This document shows, one piece after another, positions 48,181 through 58,100 of a stretch of 64,000 nt of DNA. The notes beneath the pieces are model-generated. The model searched no databases, had not been told where the DNA came from, and saw only the letters and a list, made by a program, of their open reading frames with translations. Position 1 is the stretch's first letter. Each line of letters opens with the position of its first letter. The position numbers and the translations under genes were made by a program. Where the stretch lies: contig DDRS01000040.1 of assembly GCA_002343685.1 (NCBI GenBank), positions 1 to 64,000 on the forward strand, read 5' to 3'. The stretch is from Thiobacillus denitrificans (GTDB lineage: Bacteria; Pseudomonadota; Gammaproteobacteria; Burkholderiales; Thiobacillaceae).

Positions 48181-49068
48181 ATGGCACTGACGACTTTCCA
48201 CAGTACCGGCATCCAATATGCCGCGGATTTTTTTGCCGAAGACACCATCGCGCTGATGTTGCAGCCGCCGCAGGCGTTGACCTTGGAGGAAATGGTCATG
48301 GGCATGGTGGCGCCGCCCGATACGCCGGAGGCTGCCGTAGCTGCAGCCTGGGCCGAGCTCGCTGACGATGCGGATTTCCAGAAGGCCGTCAGTGAAAAGC
48401 ACTTCACCGAAGCCCAGGCGACGGCGACGCTCGTCAGCGGCATCGCGGCGCCGATGGGCGCCACGCTCGATACGACGCTGGCCGATACGCTCCAGGTGAA
48501 TTACGAAACACGGATCGAGAACGGCAATTACGTCTACCTGCTCGATGGCGAACGCATCCTGACCATATCGGGGGGCATGGAGTCGGCCCCCATGGTGGCG
48601 GCCAACGCCGATGCCATCCTGTACGGCTGTTTTCTCGTCATCGACGTGCTGGGCATCGTCGCTGCCGCGGCCAGCGTGAGCGTCGCGGTGCAGAAAAGCA
48701 AGATGGCCAAGAGCCTGCAAGGACCGCTGGGCGGATTCTTCAAGAAGGTGATGAACCCCACTGCCGTGCGGGAGCTGAAACGGCTGGAGCAGCTGGGAGA
48801 AAAACTGGAGTTGATCAAGAAGGTGCTGTTCTGGCTGCGCGGCACCACCAATCTGAAAACCGTCGTCGGTACCTTCCTGCAATCCCTGTCGTGGATCGAC
48901 TATGCGGTTGCGATCATCCAGCTTGTCGCGTCGGTCCTGCTGTTGATCGGAACGGGCGGCGCCACGATGGCCGCCAAGATCATGCAGCTCGGGGCGGCCA
49001 TCGCCATGTTCCTTGCCGACCTGGTCGGCTTCATACGGGCATTGACCAAACAGGCGCAGCCCGGGTAA
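48181..49068 (+). CDS. Unknown protein with C-terminal hydrophobic helices
   Basis: 295 residues, no signal peptide. The first 150 are Ala-rich and acidic; the motif AILYGCFLVIDVLGIVAAAASV (about 155-176) is a hydrophobic helix, and a longer hydrophobic region (about 240-288) contains two or three more. A basic amphipathic stretch (AKSLQGPLGGFFKKVMNP, KRLEQLGEKLELIKK) lies between. The pattern suggests a protein that inserts into membranes after folding, but no family is recognised. It converges on tex. Confidence 0.7.
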   Translation: MALTTFHSTGIQYAADFFAEDTIALMLQPPQALTLEEMVMGMVAPPDTPEAAVAAAWAELADDADFQKAVSEKHFTEAQATATLVSGIAAPMGATLDTTLADTLQVNYETRIENGNYVYLLDGERILTISGGMESAPMVAANADAILYGCFLVIDVLGIVAAAASVSVAVQKSKMAKSLQGPLGGFFKKVMNPTAVRELKRLEQLGEKLELIKKVLFWLRGTTNLKTVVGTFLQSLSWIDYAVAIIQLVASVLLLIGTGGATMAAKIMQLGAAIAMFLADLVGFIRALTKQAQPG

Positions 49069-49086
49069 CGAGACTCGAATCCGGGC

Positions 49087-51441
49087 TCAGCTTTTCAGTT
49101 TAGCGAACGCCGCGGCCATGGCGCCCCCTGCCGGTGCCGAAGCGGGCGCACGGTTTGGCTTGCCCCCCACCGGTTTGCCCTGGCTGCGATTGTCGCGCGG
49201 CGCTGCGTGTGGCTTCCTGTCCACCGGCGCTGCCGCATCGCTCAGCCGCATCGTCAACGCGATGCGTTTGCGCTTCTCGTCGACTTCCAGCACTTTGACC
49301 TTCACGATCTGCCCGGCCTTGACTACGCTGTGCGGGTCCTTGACGAACGTGTTGGACAGGGCGGAGATGTGGACCAGGCCGTCCTGATGCACGCCGACGT
49401 CGACGAAGGCGCCGAACGCCGCCACGTTGGTGACGACGCCTTCCAGGATCATGTCGGGCTTGAGGTCGGCCAGCGTTTCCACGCCGTCCTTGAAGCTTGC
49501 GGTGGTGAATTCGGGGCGCGGGTCGCGGCCGGGTTTCTCGAGCTCCTTGAGGATGTCGCTGATGGTGGGGAGGCCGAACTGCGCATCCGTGTATTTCGAC
49601 GGATTGAGCGACTTCAGCAGGGTGCTGTTGCCGATCACGGCCTTGAGGTCCTGCTTGATGTCGGCGAGGATGCGCTGCACCAACGGATACGATTCGGGGT
49701 GAACGGCGGAGGCGTCGAGCGGATCGGCGCCGTCCATGATGCGCAAAAAGCCGGCCGCCTGTTCGAAGGTCTTCTCGCCCAGGCGCGGCACGTCTCGCAG
49801 CTGCGCGCGGCTGGCGAATTTTCCGGTGGCGTCGCGGTGCGCGACGATGGCCTGCGCCACGCTGTTGCCGAGGCCGGAGACGCGCGCGAGCAGGGGCGCG
49901 GAGGCGGTATTGACGTCCACACCCACGGCATTGACGCAGTCCTCCACCACGGCGTCGAGAGAACGCGCCAGCTCGAACTGGCTGACGTCATGCTGGTACT
50001 GGCCGACACCGATCGACTTCGGATCGATCTTCACCAGTTCGGCCAGCGGGTCCTGCAGCCTCCGAGCGATGGACACCGCGCCGCGTAGCGAGACGTCCAT
50101 ATCGGGCAGTTCGCGCGAGGCGAATTCGGATGCCGAATAGACCGACGCGCCGGCCTCGGAGACGACGATGCTGGTCAACTTCAGTTCAGGACGCAGCTTG
50201 ATCAGGTCGCGCGCCAGTTTATCGGTTTCGCGCGAGGCCGTGCCGTTGCCGATGGCGATCAGCGCGACGCGGTGTTTCTCGGCGAGTTTGGCCAGCGTGT
50301 GCAGCGAGCCGTCCCAGTCGTTCCGCGGCTGATGCGGATAGATCACGGCGGTGTCGACCACCTTGCCGGTCTCGTCGACCACTGCCACTTTCACGCCGGT
50401 ACGCACGCCGGGATCGAGCCCCATGGTGGCGCGCGGCCCGGCGGGGGCGGCGAGCAGCAGGTCCTTGAGGTTGCGTGCGAATACCTGGATGGCTTCGGTT
50501 TCGGCGCGGGCGCGCAGCGCACCCATCAGTTCGAGTTCCAGGTGCATGAAGCTCTTCACGCGCCAGGTGAAGCGCACCGTGTCCATCAGCCAGCGATCGG
50601 CGGGGCGGTTCTGGTCCTGGATGCCGAAGCGGCTGGCGATGCGCGTCTCGCACGGATTGAGCGGCGCGCTCCAGGCCGGGCGTTCCTCCTCGCTGTCGAG
50701 GCGCAGCCGCACGTCTAGCATCTCCTCGCGCCGTCCACGGAACAGTGCCAGCGCACGGTGCGACGGGATGGTGGTCAGGGATTCTGAATAATCGAAGTAG
50801 TCGGCGTATTTTTCCGCCGCCGCGTCCTTGCCTTCGCGTACCTTGGATTCGACGACGCCGTGCGCCTGCACGTATTCGCGTAGGGCTTGCAACAGGCTGG
50901 CGTCTTCGGCGAAACGCTCCATCAGGATTTGCCGCGCGCCGTCGAGCGCGGCCTTGGCGTCCGGCACGCCCGGATTGTCACCCTGCTCGGTCGTGAAGGG
51001 ATCGCGCAGGTAGTTTGCTGCTTCCTCCTCCGGATTCAGCATCGGATTGGCCAGCAGGGCGTCGGCCAGCGGTTCCAGTCCGGCTTCCTGCGCGATCTGC
51101 ACCTTGGTGCGCCGCTTCGGCTTGTAAGGCAGATAGAGATCTTCCAGCTGCGTCTTGTCGGGCGCCAGCGAGATGGCCTTCAACAACTCCGGCGTCATCT
51201 TGCCTTGTTCGGTGATCGACTCGACGATGGCCGCGCGACGCGCTTCCAGCTCGCGCAGATAGCGCAGCCGGTCTTCCAGCAGGCGAAGTTGCATATCGTC
51301 CAGTCCGCCGGTCGCCTCCTTGCGATAGCGCGCGATGAAGGGCACCGTCGCCCCCTCGTCAAGCAGGGCAATGGCCGCGGCCACTTGTGCAGGTTTGGCC
51401 GCGATCTCGGTGGCGAGTCGATGTTCGATGGAAGGGAGCAT
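49087..51441 (-). CDS. tex: Tex-family transcription accessory protein
   Basis: 784 residues, near full family length. Order: N-terminal helical Tex domain ([17 protein letters not shown]), YqgF/RNase H-like domain ([18 protein letters not shown]), helix-hairpin-helix motifs ([20 protein letters not shown]), and a C-terminal S1 RNA-binding domain ([26 protein letters not shown]). A Lys/Pro-rich tail follows. Tex binds RNA polymerase and nucleic acid and affects expression broadly. Confidence 0.95.
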   Translation of the reverse strand: MLPSIEHRLATEIAAKPAQVAAAIALLDEGATVPFIARYRKEATGGLDDMQLRLLEDRLRYLRELEARRAAIVESITEQGKMTPELLKAISLAPDKTQLEDLYLPYKPKRRTKVQIAQEAGLEPLADALLANPMLNPEEEAANYLRDPFTTEQGDNPGVPDAKAALDGARQILMERFAEDASLLQALREYVQAHGVVESKVREGKDAAAEKYADYFDYSESLTTIPSHRALALFRGRREEMLDVRLRLDSEEERPAWSAPLNPCETRIASRFGIQDQNRPADRWLMDTVRFTWRVKSFMHLELELMGALRARAETEAIQVFARNLKDLLLAAPAGPRATMGLDPGVRTGVKVAVVDETGKVVDTAVIYPHQPRNDWDGSLHTLAKLAEKHRVALIAIGNGTASRETDKLARDLIKLRPELKLTSIVVSEAGASVYSASEFASRELPDMDVSLRGAVSIARRLQDPLAELVKIDPKSIGVGQYQHDVSQFELARSLDAVVEDCVNAVGVDVNTASAPLLARVSGLGNSVAQAIVAHRDATGKFASRAQLRDVPRLGEKTFEQAAGFLRIMDGADPLDASAVHPESYPLVQRILADIKQDLKAVIGNSTLLKSLNPSKYTDAQFGLPTISDILKELEKPGRDPRPEFTTASFKDGVETLADLKPDMILEGVVTNVAAFGAFVDVGVHQDGLVHISALSNTFVKDPHSVVKAGQIVKVKVLEVDEKRKRIALTMRLSDAAAPVDRKPHAAPRDNRSQGKPVGGKPNRAPASAPAGGAMAAAFAKLKS

Positions 51442-51486
51442 GGTTCGGGTGACTGAATGAGCCAGCCTCTACGTCGCGAGGCTGAT

Positions 51487-51514
51487 GGGCGAAACATATA
51501 GGGCGAAACATATA
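51487..51514 (-). repeat. Tandem 14-bp duplication in the tex leader
   Basis: GGGCGAAACATATA occurs twice head to tail. On the tex strand each copy contains TATATG, a possible -10 element, about 45-75 bases before the start. A 6-bp stem (AGCCTC/GAGGCT, 51464-51483) lies between it and tex. Confidence 0.7.
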
Positions 51515-51674
51515 GGTTGCGCATTATGCCGAATATCTTCAAATCATTGCGACGTGTGAGATACCCGTGGCGCACGTTCCCAGCAATGCGGCCTTTGCAT
51601 GGACTCATGTATCGACCAAGCCAAGCGCCAAGATGCATGGCCATTCATGGAAGTCTTGCCGACACCCCGCCCGC

Positions 51675-52991
51675 TCAGGCCGGCATTGAGCGACGCTTGT
51701 TGCGTCGCCAGAAACGGCTCATGAGCGGCTTGACGCTGGTGCCATGCATCACGATGGACAGCGTAACCACGATCAGCGTCAAGTGCATCAGCTCCAGCGC
51801 CATGGGTTCGGGTAGCCCGTGCTGGATGGCGTACATCAGGTAATAAAGCGAACCGATGCCGCGCACCCCGAACCAGCCTGCCATGCCGTGCATGCGCCAG
51901 GATGTGCGGGTGCCGAGCAGGCCGATGAAGACGCTGAGCGGACGCACTGCCATGAACAGGAACAGGGCCAGCCCCACCGCCTGCCAGCTCCACGAGTCAG
52001 GATACAGCGTTCCGCCCAGCAGCAGCACCAGCAGGAGTTCCGACAGGCGTTCCAGGTGCTCCTTGAATATGAGGGCCCCCTGGCTGACGGTGGGCGACAC
52101 GTCGGAGTCGGGATTGGTCGAATCGATATGCCTGATTTCCAGGGTAGAGCGCGAATCTGGGGAACGCTTGGGCGTGTTGGCGAGCTTCAGTTCGGTCTGG
52201 CGCAATGCCACGGCAGCGAAAAAAACCGCCAGAAATCCCCACGCATGGACCTGTACGCTCAAGCCGTATACCAGGCCGATCAGGCCAAGCCCGAGAAAAT
52301 CATCCAGTAGCTCGTGCCTGTGATGCTCGCCGCGTAGCGTCCATCCCAGATAGGCCAGCGCGACCCCAGCGGCCACGCCGATGGCAATGCCGCCCAGCGT
52401 TGCCCACAGTACGTCGACGACGGCCCATCGCAGGCCGAAATCGCCGATTTCATGCAGACCCAACAAGCCCATTCCCAGCATCACGAACGGAAAGGCGGTG
52501 CCGTCATTCATGCCGGCCTCGGAGGTCAGCGTGAAGCGTAATTGATCGCGGTCGCCGGGATGGCGGCTCTGGACGTCCGTTGCCAGCACCGGATCGGTGG
52601 GCGCCAGGATCGCGCCCAGCAGGATCCCCGCGCCCAGCGGCAGACCGAACAGGTAATGCGCGAAGAGAGTGATCATGCCGACGCTGACCGCCATCGATAC
52701 CGTTGCCAGCAAAACGGGCGCGCGCCATCGCGCAAACCCGAACGGCACCGGCATCTTGACTCCCGCGGAAAACAGGGAAATCAGTACCGCGACTTCGGTC
52801 AGCACTTCCAGCAGTGCCGATTCCTTGAGCGGATTGAAATGAAACAGGTCGAGGACCGTGGGCCCCATGATCAGTCCCACCGCCAGATAGATGATGGCCG
52901 ATGTGACCGGCAGGCGTTTGAGGACGGTAAACGTCATGCCCATGAAAAGCAGCAGGCCGCCCACGAAGATGAACCACTGTGCGTTAGTCAT
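51675..52991 (-). CDS. Cation:proton antiporter (CPA1/NhaP type)
   Basis: 438 residues with about 12 membrane helices. LISLFSAGVKM is the CPA1 helix 3 pattern, APTDPVLATDVQ and TSEAGMNDGTAFP contain the transport Asp pair (Thr-Asp-Pro and Asn-Asp). The hydrophilic segment KRSPDSRSTLEIRHIDSTNP (about 285-305) is an unusual cytoplasmic loop. Exchanges Na+ or K+ for H+. AAGG precedes the ATG. Confidence 0.92.
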   Translation of the reverse strand: MTNAQWFIFVGGLLLFMGMTFTVLKRLPVTSAIIYLAVGLIMGPTVLDLFHFNPLKESALLEVLTEVAVLISLFSAGVKMPVPFGFARWRAPVLLATVSMAVSVGMITLFAHYLFGLPLGAGILLGAILAPTDPVLATDVQSRHPGDRDQLRFTLTSEAGMNDGTAFPFVMLGMGLLGLHEIGDFGLRWAVVDVLWATLGGIAIGVAAGVALAYLGWTLRGEHHRHELLDDFLGLGLIGLVYGLSVQVHAWGFLAVFFAAVALRQTELKLANTPKRSPDSRSTLEIRHIDSTNPDSDVSPTVSQGALIFKEHLERLSELLLVLLLGGTLYPDSWSWQAVGLALFLFMAVRPLSVFIGLLGTRTSWRMHGMAGWFGVRGIGSLYYLMYAIQHGLPEPMALELMHLTLIVVTLSIVMHGTSVKPLMSRFWRRNKRRSMPA

Positions 52992-53016
52992 TGTTTGCCT
53001 TGCTCAGGTGGGTCCC

Positions 53017-53052
53017 GTTTGAGACACGTTCCGCGGCTGCGGGTTCTCAAAC
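53017..53052. repeat. Inverted repeat upstream of the antiporter gene
   Basis: GTTTGAGA/TCTCAAAC, perfect 8-bp arms with a 20-base spacer, 26-61 bases before the antiporter start. Could be an operator or a 5' untranslated hairpin. Confidence 0.5.
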
Positions 53053-53209
53053 ATGATGTGGCGATCCAGGGAAATCAAAGGGGCGGACTGGATTGCCCCG
53101 GGTTTTCGGAAGGCATTGAGGATGGTGGCGCAGGCAGGATCGACTTCTTCAGTCCGTCTGGACACTTCGACCAGGGTGACTGACGATCCCCGTCCCGTCC
53201 GTGACGGGA

Positions 53210-53779
53210 TTACTTCTTGTCCAGCTTGGTGAACTTCGAGCCTTCCAGGGTCAGGTTATACATCAGCCCTTTCTGGCCGAAGATGAAGCCGACGATCGGG
53301 TCCTTGATGTTGTTGGTGTCGACCGCTTTGCCAACGCCGAGATCCACCAGGGCGACGGAGCCGTCCACGCCGACTTTCCAGCCCTCGCTTGCGCGGAATT
53401 TGTCGAGGGCGGATTCGTTGGTGAAGAGGACGACGATGCTCTTGGCTTGCGCGCCCAGCTGGAAGCCGATGGAGGCGGCGGCGGTGCTGTAGTAGGCGAC
53501 GGATTTTCCGCCTACCCGCAGCGCGCCTTCGCCGTATTCGCCGCCAATTCCGATGCCGGCCTTGTAGACCTTGGGAAATACCAGCGCGCCTTTGGCAATG
53601 CCGAGATAGGCCTTGGCCCCCTCGATCTTCTGGAAGGCCTTCAGCGTCGCGTCGACTTCGTGATCGATTTCGGACGCGCTGGCCGCGTGCGCCCTGGGGG
53701 AAACGAGGAGCAAGGCCACCAAGGTCGTCAGCATCAGGACGGGGACGAGGTTCAGCCGTGGCGCAATCATGGGATTCAT
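53210..53779 (-). CDS. SYLF-domain (Ysc84-like) exported protein
   Basis: 189 residues with a signal peptide (LVPVLMLTTLVALLLVSPRAHA). The mature protein is a SYLF/Ysc84 lipid-binding domain: KGALVFPKVYKAGIGIGGEYGEGAL and AAASIGFQLGAQAKSIVVLF are hallmarks. Probably periplasmic or envelope-associated. The chosen ATG has AAGGAG at seven bases. A short stem (TCCCGTC/GACGGGA) overlaps its stop. Confidence 0.92.
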   Translation of the reverse strand: MNPMIAPRLNLVPVLMLTTLVALLLVSPRAHAASASEIDHEVDATLKAFQKIEGAKAYLGIAKGALVFPKVYKAGIGIGGEYGEGALRVGGKSVAYYSTAAASIGFQLGAQAKSIVVLFTNESALDKFRASEGWKVGVDGSVALVDLGVGKAVDTNNIKDPIVGFIFGQKGLMYNLTLEGSKFTKLDKK

Positions 53780-53904
53780 GGGCATTCTCCTTTGTACAGG
53801 ATTCATATACGCAGTGTAGTGCAGCGCGGGAAAATCAGTGGACAACTCAATCGCGCGACGGTTCTGTCCGATACAGGGAAGCGTTCATTTCCTATATCCA
53901 CCCC

Positions 53905-54498
53905 ATGCGACTCGTTCCAGTCCTGCTCATCGTTGCCATCGCTGCCGGTGCGTGGAATCATTTTTCCGCGTGGCCTGTCGACCATGGCGCGGGCATCCTT
54001 GCGCCGGACGACCCGGTGCAGATCGACCGGTCGGGTCTGCCGGCATTCTCGGTGGCGGACTACCGGATCATGCCGGCTGCGACGTTTTCGCTGCAAGCCC
54101 GCGTGCTCTCGACTGAGGTCTATCATGCGGGCCGCGAAGCCGATCTGTCTCCCGTCGATCTCGCACTGGGCTGGGGACCGATGTCGGATAGCGCTGTGCT
54201 GGATCGCCTGCAGATCAGCCAGGGCAACCGTTTCTATTTCTACCGCTGGTCAGGCACGCCGCCGATTCCGCCAACGGACATCGTCGAGCATAGCGCGAAC
54301 ATGCACATGATCCCCGCCAACGACGACATCAAGCGGCGCCTGGGCACGGTGCGCACGGGCCAGATCGTCGCGCTGAGCGGTTATCTCGTGCGCGTGCAGG
54401 CACCGGACGGTTGGCACTGGAACAGTTCGATGACGCGCAGCGACTCGGGCAACGGCGCTTGCGAGCTGGTGTGGGTGCAGGATCTCGCGATACGCTGA
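53905..54498 (+). CDS. Membrane-anchored protein of unknown function
   Basis: 197 residues: one N-terminal membrane anchor (LVPVLLIVAIAAGAW) and a periplasmic domain with FSVADYRIMPAATFSLQARVLS, LALGWGPMSD and SANMHMIPAND, a pattern I have seen in hypothetical proteins of diverse proteobacteria. It ends VWVQDLAIR. No catalytic motif evident. Start at MRLVPV matches the membrane anchor; an upstream in-frame start overlaps the divergent leader. Confidence 0.8.
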   Translation: MRLVPVLLIVAIAAGAWNHFSAWPVDHGAGILAPDDPVQIDRSGLPAFSVADYRIMPAATFSLQARVLSTEVYHAGREADLSPVDLALGWGPMSDSAVLDRLQISQGNRFYFYRWSGTPPIPPTDIVEHSANMHMIPANDDIKRRLGTVRTGQIVALSGYLVRVQAPDGWHWNSSMTRSDSGNGACELVWVQDLAIR

Positions 54499-54537
54499 GC
54501 CGGCCGTTCGGCGACTCGACGAGACCTGGCATCCGGG

Positions 54538-55653
54538 TCACTCCATCAGCACGCTGACCCGGTCCCTGCCATGGGACTTGGATTGGTACATGGCTTCGTC
54601 GGCACGCGACAGGACTTCTGTCATGGTCTCTCCGGGCCGCGCAGCCGTTACGCCGAAGCTGGCCGTCATGCACAGTTCGGGCTGCGCAAACAGGATCTGC
54701 TTGGTCGTTTCGCGTATCCGCTCCGCCAGGGCGGTGGCATCCTCGATCGTGGTGTTGGGCAGCAGCAGCACGAATTCTTCCCCGCCATAACGTGCGACGA
54801 AATCACTGACGCGGAGACTGTCCCTGAGATGGTCGGCAAATGCCTTGAGCACGGTGTCGCCTACTGCATGTCCGTAGGTGTCGTTTACGCGCTTGAACCA
54901 GTCGATGTCGGTCAGGATGACGGACAAGGGCGGGCCATAGCGCATCTGGCGGCTCAGTTCCATGACCATCCGGCTGTCCAGGTGCCGCCGGTTTGCCACA
55001 TCGGTGAGCGGGTCGGTGAGCATCAGTTCGCGGATATGCGTCTCGCTTTGCTGCAGCTTGGTGTAGGCGGATTCACGATCCTTGACGAAGTAATACAGCA
55101 TGATTGCGATCAGGATGAAGCCGCAGCCGAGATTCAGGAGGAAGTAGAAGGTATTGAGTCCGGCCGGCATCGGGCGTGCATGGGCGGCAAAGGTCTGGTC
55201 GAAGAGTGCGGAGAGGATGAGCAGGGCGAGGAAGGCCAGCATCCAGCGTGTTGCCGCCTTCAGGTCGATAAAGAACAAGGCCGCCAGCGGCGCAAAGATG
55301 GCCCAGATCATCACCACGCTGCCGTTGGCAAAGCCGCCCAGGCTCCACATCAGGAAATACGGTAGCAGCAGGATGAGCAACTGCTGGCTGAAGCAGAAGA
55401 AGGCGAAGTGCCGGGTCTTGAAGAAATGCAGGGTGCTGCTGAAGGAAACGACGGAATACGTGAGCGGGATGGCGCCGGAGAACGGATAGCCGTTGTAGAT
55501 GTAGAAACTGCCCCAGAAGATGGCCAGGAAGGCGATGCTGGTGGACGTGATCGTCATCACCGCTTTCTTCAGGCGGAGATCTTCCGAGTCGTCGGGCGCC
55601 ACGCCCATCAAGGGCCAGCGTCGGAACAAACCGTGCGGCGGGATTTCTGTCAT
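54538..55653 (-). CDS. Membrane diguanylate cyclase (GGDEF)
   Basis: 371 residues. Six N-terminal membrane helices in a MASE-like arrangement (FLAIFWGSFYIYNGYPFSG...), then a GGDEF domain with GGEEF at 290-294 and an inhibitory-site RVSD five residues upstream. All features of an active, product-inhibited enzyme are present. The ATG with AAGGTAG is chosen over a 75-residue upstream extension. Confidence 0.92.
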   Translation of the reverse strand: MTEIPPHGLFRRWPLMGVAPDDSEDLRLKKAVMTITSTSIAFLAIFWGSFYIYNGYPFSGAIPLTYSVVSFSSTLHFFKTRHFAFFCFSQQLLILLLPYFLMWSLGGFANGSVVMIWAIFAPLAALFFIDLKAATRWMLAFLALLILSALFDQTFAAHARPMPAGLNTFYFLLNLGCGFILIAIMLYYFVKDRESAYTKLQQSETHIRELMLTDPLTDVANRRHLDSRMVMELSRQMRYGPPLSVILTDIDWFKRVNDTYGHAVGDTVLKAFADHLRDSLRVSDFVARYGGEEFVLLLPNTTIEDATALAERIRETTKQILFAQPELCMTASFGVTAARPGETMTEVLSRADEAMYQSKSHGRDRVSVLME

Positions 55654-55922
55654 GCGGCAGCTACCTTGGGCTGGGCCGGTAAAAGTTGACGATGTCCGAT
55701 TGGTATCGGTATCCCGCCCAAAAAATGAAATGCCAGAATAACAGGTCGATACGACTTCCCGCGGAGCCAAGGGAACGCGTTCGACCCGAATACCATTCGG
55801 TGCCCGATGTCCATCGGGTTTCTCCTGATGCCTGTCCGCCAGAAAAGGCTTTATCGTGCGCGTATGGCGGTTGGGCAATACGTTTTCTCAAGGGCGGCAA
55901 GCCTGGAAGAGGGTACATGGTG

Positions 55923-56591
55923 ATGAATGCCGATTTGAACGCACGCGTCGTGCTGGATACGGATGCGATGGCGTGGCTGGCGACGGATGGCGCGCGAGAC
56001 GGCTGCAAGCTGCTCGATCGCGTCGACACGGAGGGCACCCAGGCAACCAGCGTGGTACGGTGCGCGCCGGGATGTGCGCTCGACATGGCCGGGCAGGGGC
56101 TGGGTGAGGAAATCCTGGTCCTGGAAGGGACGCTGATGGAGGGGCGGGCCGGGTATTCGGCGGGTGCCTACCTGCGCTACCCGCCAGGCGCGCCGCGCAC
56201 GTTGCATACCGATGAGGGCTGCGTCCTGTTCATCAAGCGCTATCCATTCGAGCCTGGGGATGCCGCCATCGTGCGGATCGATACGGCGAAGACGCCCTGG
56301 CTCCCCGGCCTGGTGTCTGGCCTGAGCGTCATGCCCCTGCATCAGTACCAGCACGAGCATGCCGCGCTGGTCCGCTGGCAGCCCGAGACGTATTTCCAGC
56401 CGCATGCACATTTCGGCGGCGAGGAAATCCTGGTCCTGTCCGGCGTGTTCGAGGACGAATACGGCCGCTACCCGGCAGGCACCTGGATCCGCAGTCCGCA
56501 CATGAGCCGCCACCAACCCTTCAGCCGCACGGGGTGTACGATCTTCGTCAAGACAGGCCACTTGCCGGTGACAGATCGCCAGCCGGCCTGA
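55923..56591 (+). CDS. Tandem-cupin (ChrR-like) protein
   Basis: 222 residues with two cupin-7-type halves: GEEILVLEGTLMEGRAGYSAGAYLRYPPG and GEEILVLSGVFEDEYGRYPAGTWIRSPHMS. The second has FQPHAHFGGEE (His, His, Glu metal set); the first lacks the His pair. This resembles the C-terminal domain of anti-sigma factor ChrR, but no zinc-binding anti-sigma domain or sigma factor gene is present. Start uncertain between two ATGs six bases apart. Confidence 0.85.
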   Translation: MNADLNARVVLDTDAMAWLATDGARDGCKLLDRVDTEGTQATSVVRCAPGCALDMAGQGLGEEILVLEGTLMEGRAGYSAGAYLRYPPGAPRTLHTDEGCVLFIKRYPFEPGDAAIVRIDTAKTPWLPGLVSGLSVMPLHQYQHEHAALVRWQPETYFQPHAHFGGEEILVLSGVFEDEYGRYPAGTWIRSPHMSRHQPFSRTGCTIFVKTGHLPVTDRQPA

Positions 56592-56644
56592 TCGCGTTCC
56601 GGATCCAGGAAGCGCTTTTTCATGGCAGGCGGGATCGTGAACGG

Positions 56645-57895
56645 TCAGCCGTAAGCAGATTCGTCCGTCGCAGGGCTGGCTTCGCTGGTCAGTTCTTCGG
56701 TCCAGGCGAGCGACTGCAATTGGGCAAGATTGACCTCTTCCGGACTGGAATCGATATCGCTGGCGTAGCGGGCGATGCGCTCGAAATCGCCGCGTTCCGA
56801 CGCTTCGGCGAGTTTCAGGAAGGGCGCATAAGGCCCCGTCTGGTGGACCAGGGCCTGGACGACGGAATCGGGCATCGGGAGCCGTTCTAGCAGCCGGGCA
56901 AGCGGGACTTCCATCAGCGGTTCGGCCAGGGAGAACAGACCGGTGATGAACAATTCGTCCTGGGCCTGGCGGTCGAGCCGGGGCTGGCCGAGCAGCTCGC
57001 AGATGCGGCCGCGCGTCACGGCTGTCCGCGCCGCCAGGGCGTTGGTAGGCGTCGGTTTGGCGGTGACCAGCAACAGTGCGAGCCAGCGATACAGCGTCTT
57101 CAGCCCGATCAGGGTCAGGGCCTGGCGCACCGTGTGGATCTGCTGCTGGAGGCCCGCGGCGGCGGAATTGGCATAGCGCAGCAGACGCAGGGTCAGCGCG
57201 GCATTGCGGCGCAGCGGCTCTTCGATGTCGCTCAGGTCTTCGCAGTTGCTGACCTTGTTCATCAGGTCGAGCACGGCCAGCTGGCCCGGCTGGATGGATT
57301 TGTTGGCCAGATTCTCCGGGCGGGCGAAATAATAGCCCTGGAAATACTGGATGCCACTGTTGCGGCAGAGTTCGAACATCTCGCGGGTCTCGACCTTCTC
57401 GGCGATGAACTGGCCGTTGAAGTCGCGTTGGATGTGCGCGAGGATTTCCACGGTTTTTTCGGGATGCTGTTCGAGCACGTCGAGCTTCACGAAGTCGACC
57501 ATCGGCAGCAGCGGGCGGTACTCCTCCAGGCAGACGAAATCATCCAGGGCGAAGCGGTAGCCGAGCTGCCGGAGCTCCCGGATGCGGGCGATCAGAACCG
57601 ACGAGACGGGGACGGTCTCGAGGATTTCGTAGACCACGTGCTGGGGCGGCAGCAGGCAGACGAAATCGCTCATCAGGGTGGCTTCGTCCAGATTGATGAA
57701 GGCGAGCTTGCCTTGCAGCAGCCAGTCGGGGCCAAGACAGAGGGTATTGCTGATGACGCCGACGCCGGCCTGCAGCTGGCTGCTGATCTGGGCCGAAACA
57801 GAGGCCATCGATTGCCTGAACAGAAGCTCGTAGGCGAACAGGCGATGTTCGGCATCCACAATGGGTTGCCGCGCCAGAAAGGTTTCCGTGCCCAT
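56645..57895 (-). CDS. EAL-HDOD (YuxH-type) signalling protein
   Basis: 416 residues. N-terminal EAL-like domain (ARQPIVDAEHRLFAYELLFR) in which the catalytic E-x-L is degenerate (YELLFR, DDF retained), so phosphodiesterase activity is doubtful. C-terminal HDOD domain (about 205-400). Such proteins often integrate c-di-GMP with motility or stress. GAGGAG precedes the ATG. Stands alone. Confidence 0.9.
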   Translation of the reverse strand: MGTETFLARQPIVDAEHRLFAYELLFRQSMASVSAQISSQLQAGVGVISNTLCLGPDWLLQGKLAFINLDEATLMSDFVCLLPPQHVVYEILETVPVSSVLIARIRELRQLGYRFALDDFVCLEEYRPLLPMVDFVKLDVLEQHPEKTVEILAHIQRDFNGQFIAEKVETREMFELCRNSGIQYFQGYYFARPENLANKSIQPGQLAVLDLMNKVSNCEDLSDIEEPLRRNAALTLRLLRYANSAAAGLQQQIHTVRQALTLIGLKTLYRWLALLLVTAKPTPTNALAARTAVTRGRICELLGQPRLDRQAQDELFITGLFSLAEPLMEVPLARLLERLPMPDSVVQALVHQTGPYAPFLKLAEASERGDFERIARYASDIDSSPEEVNLAQLQSLAWTEELTSEASPATDESAYG

Positions 57896-58100
57896 CCAGT
57901 CTCCTCGCAAGACTTGTGTTTATATCGTTCTCGGCAGAGCATTCAGTTCGTCGACATCGCCCTGGGGCCTGAGTGCTGAACGCGGTGTCGTCCGAACCTG
58001 TCACCGTGACTGGAGTCAGAGACGTATCGCTGCATCTTCGTGAGCTTTACAAGACGAGGTAGCGGCGCGTCCCCGCAGAACTTGAGGCCTATCCTTCCAG

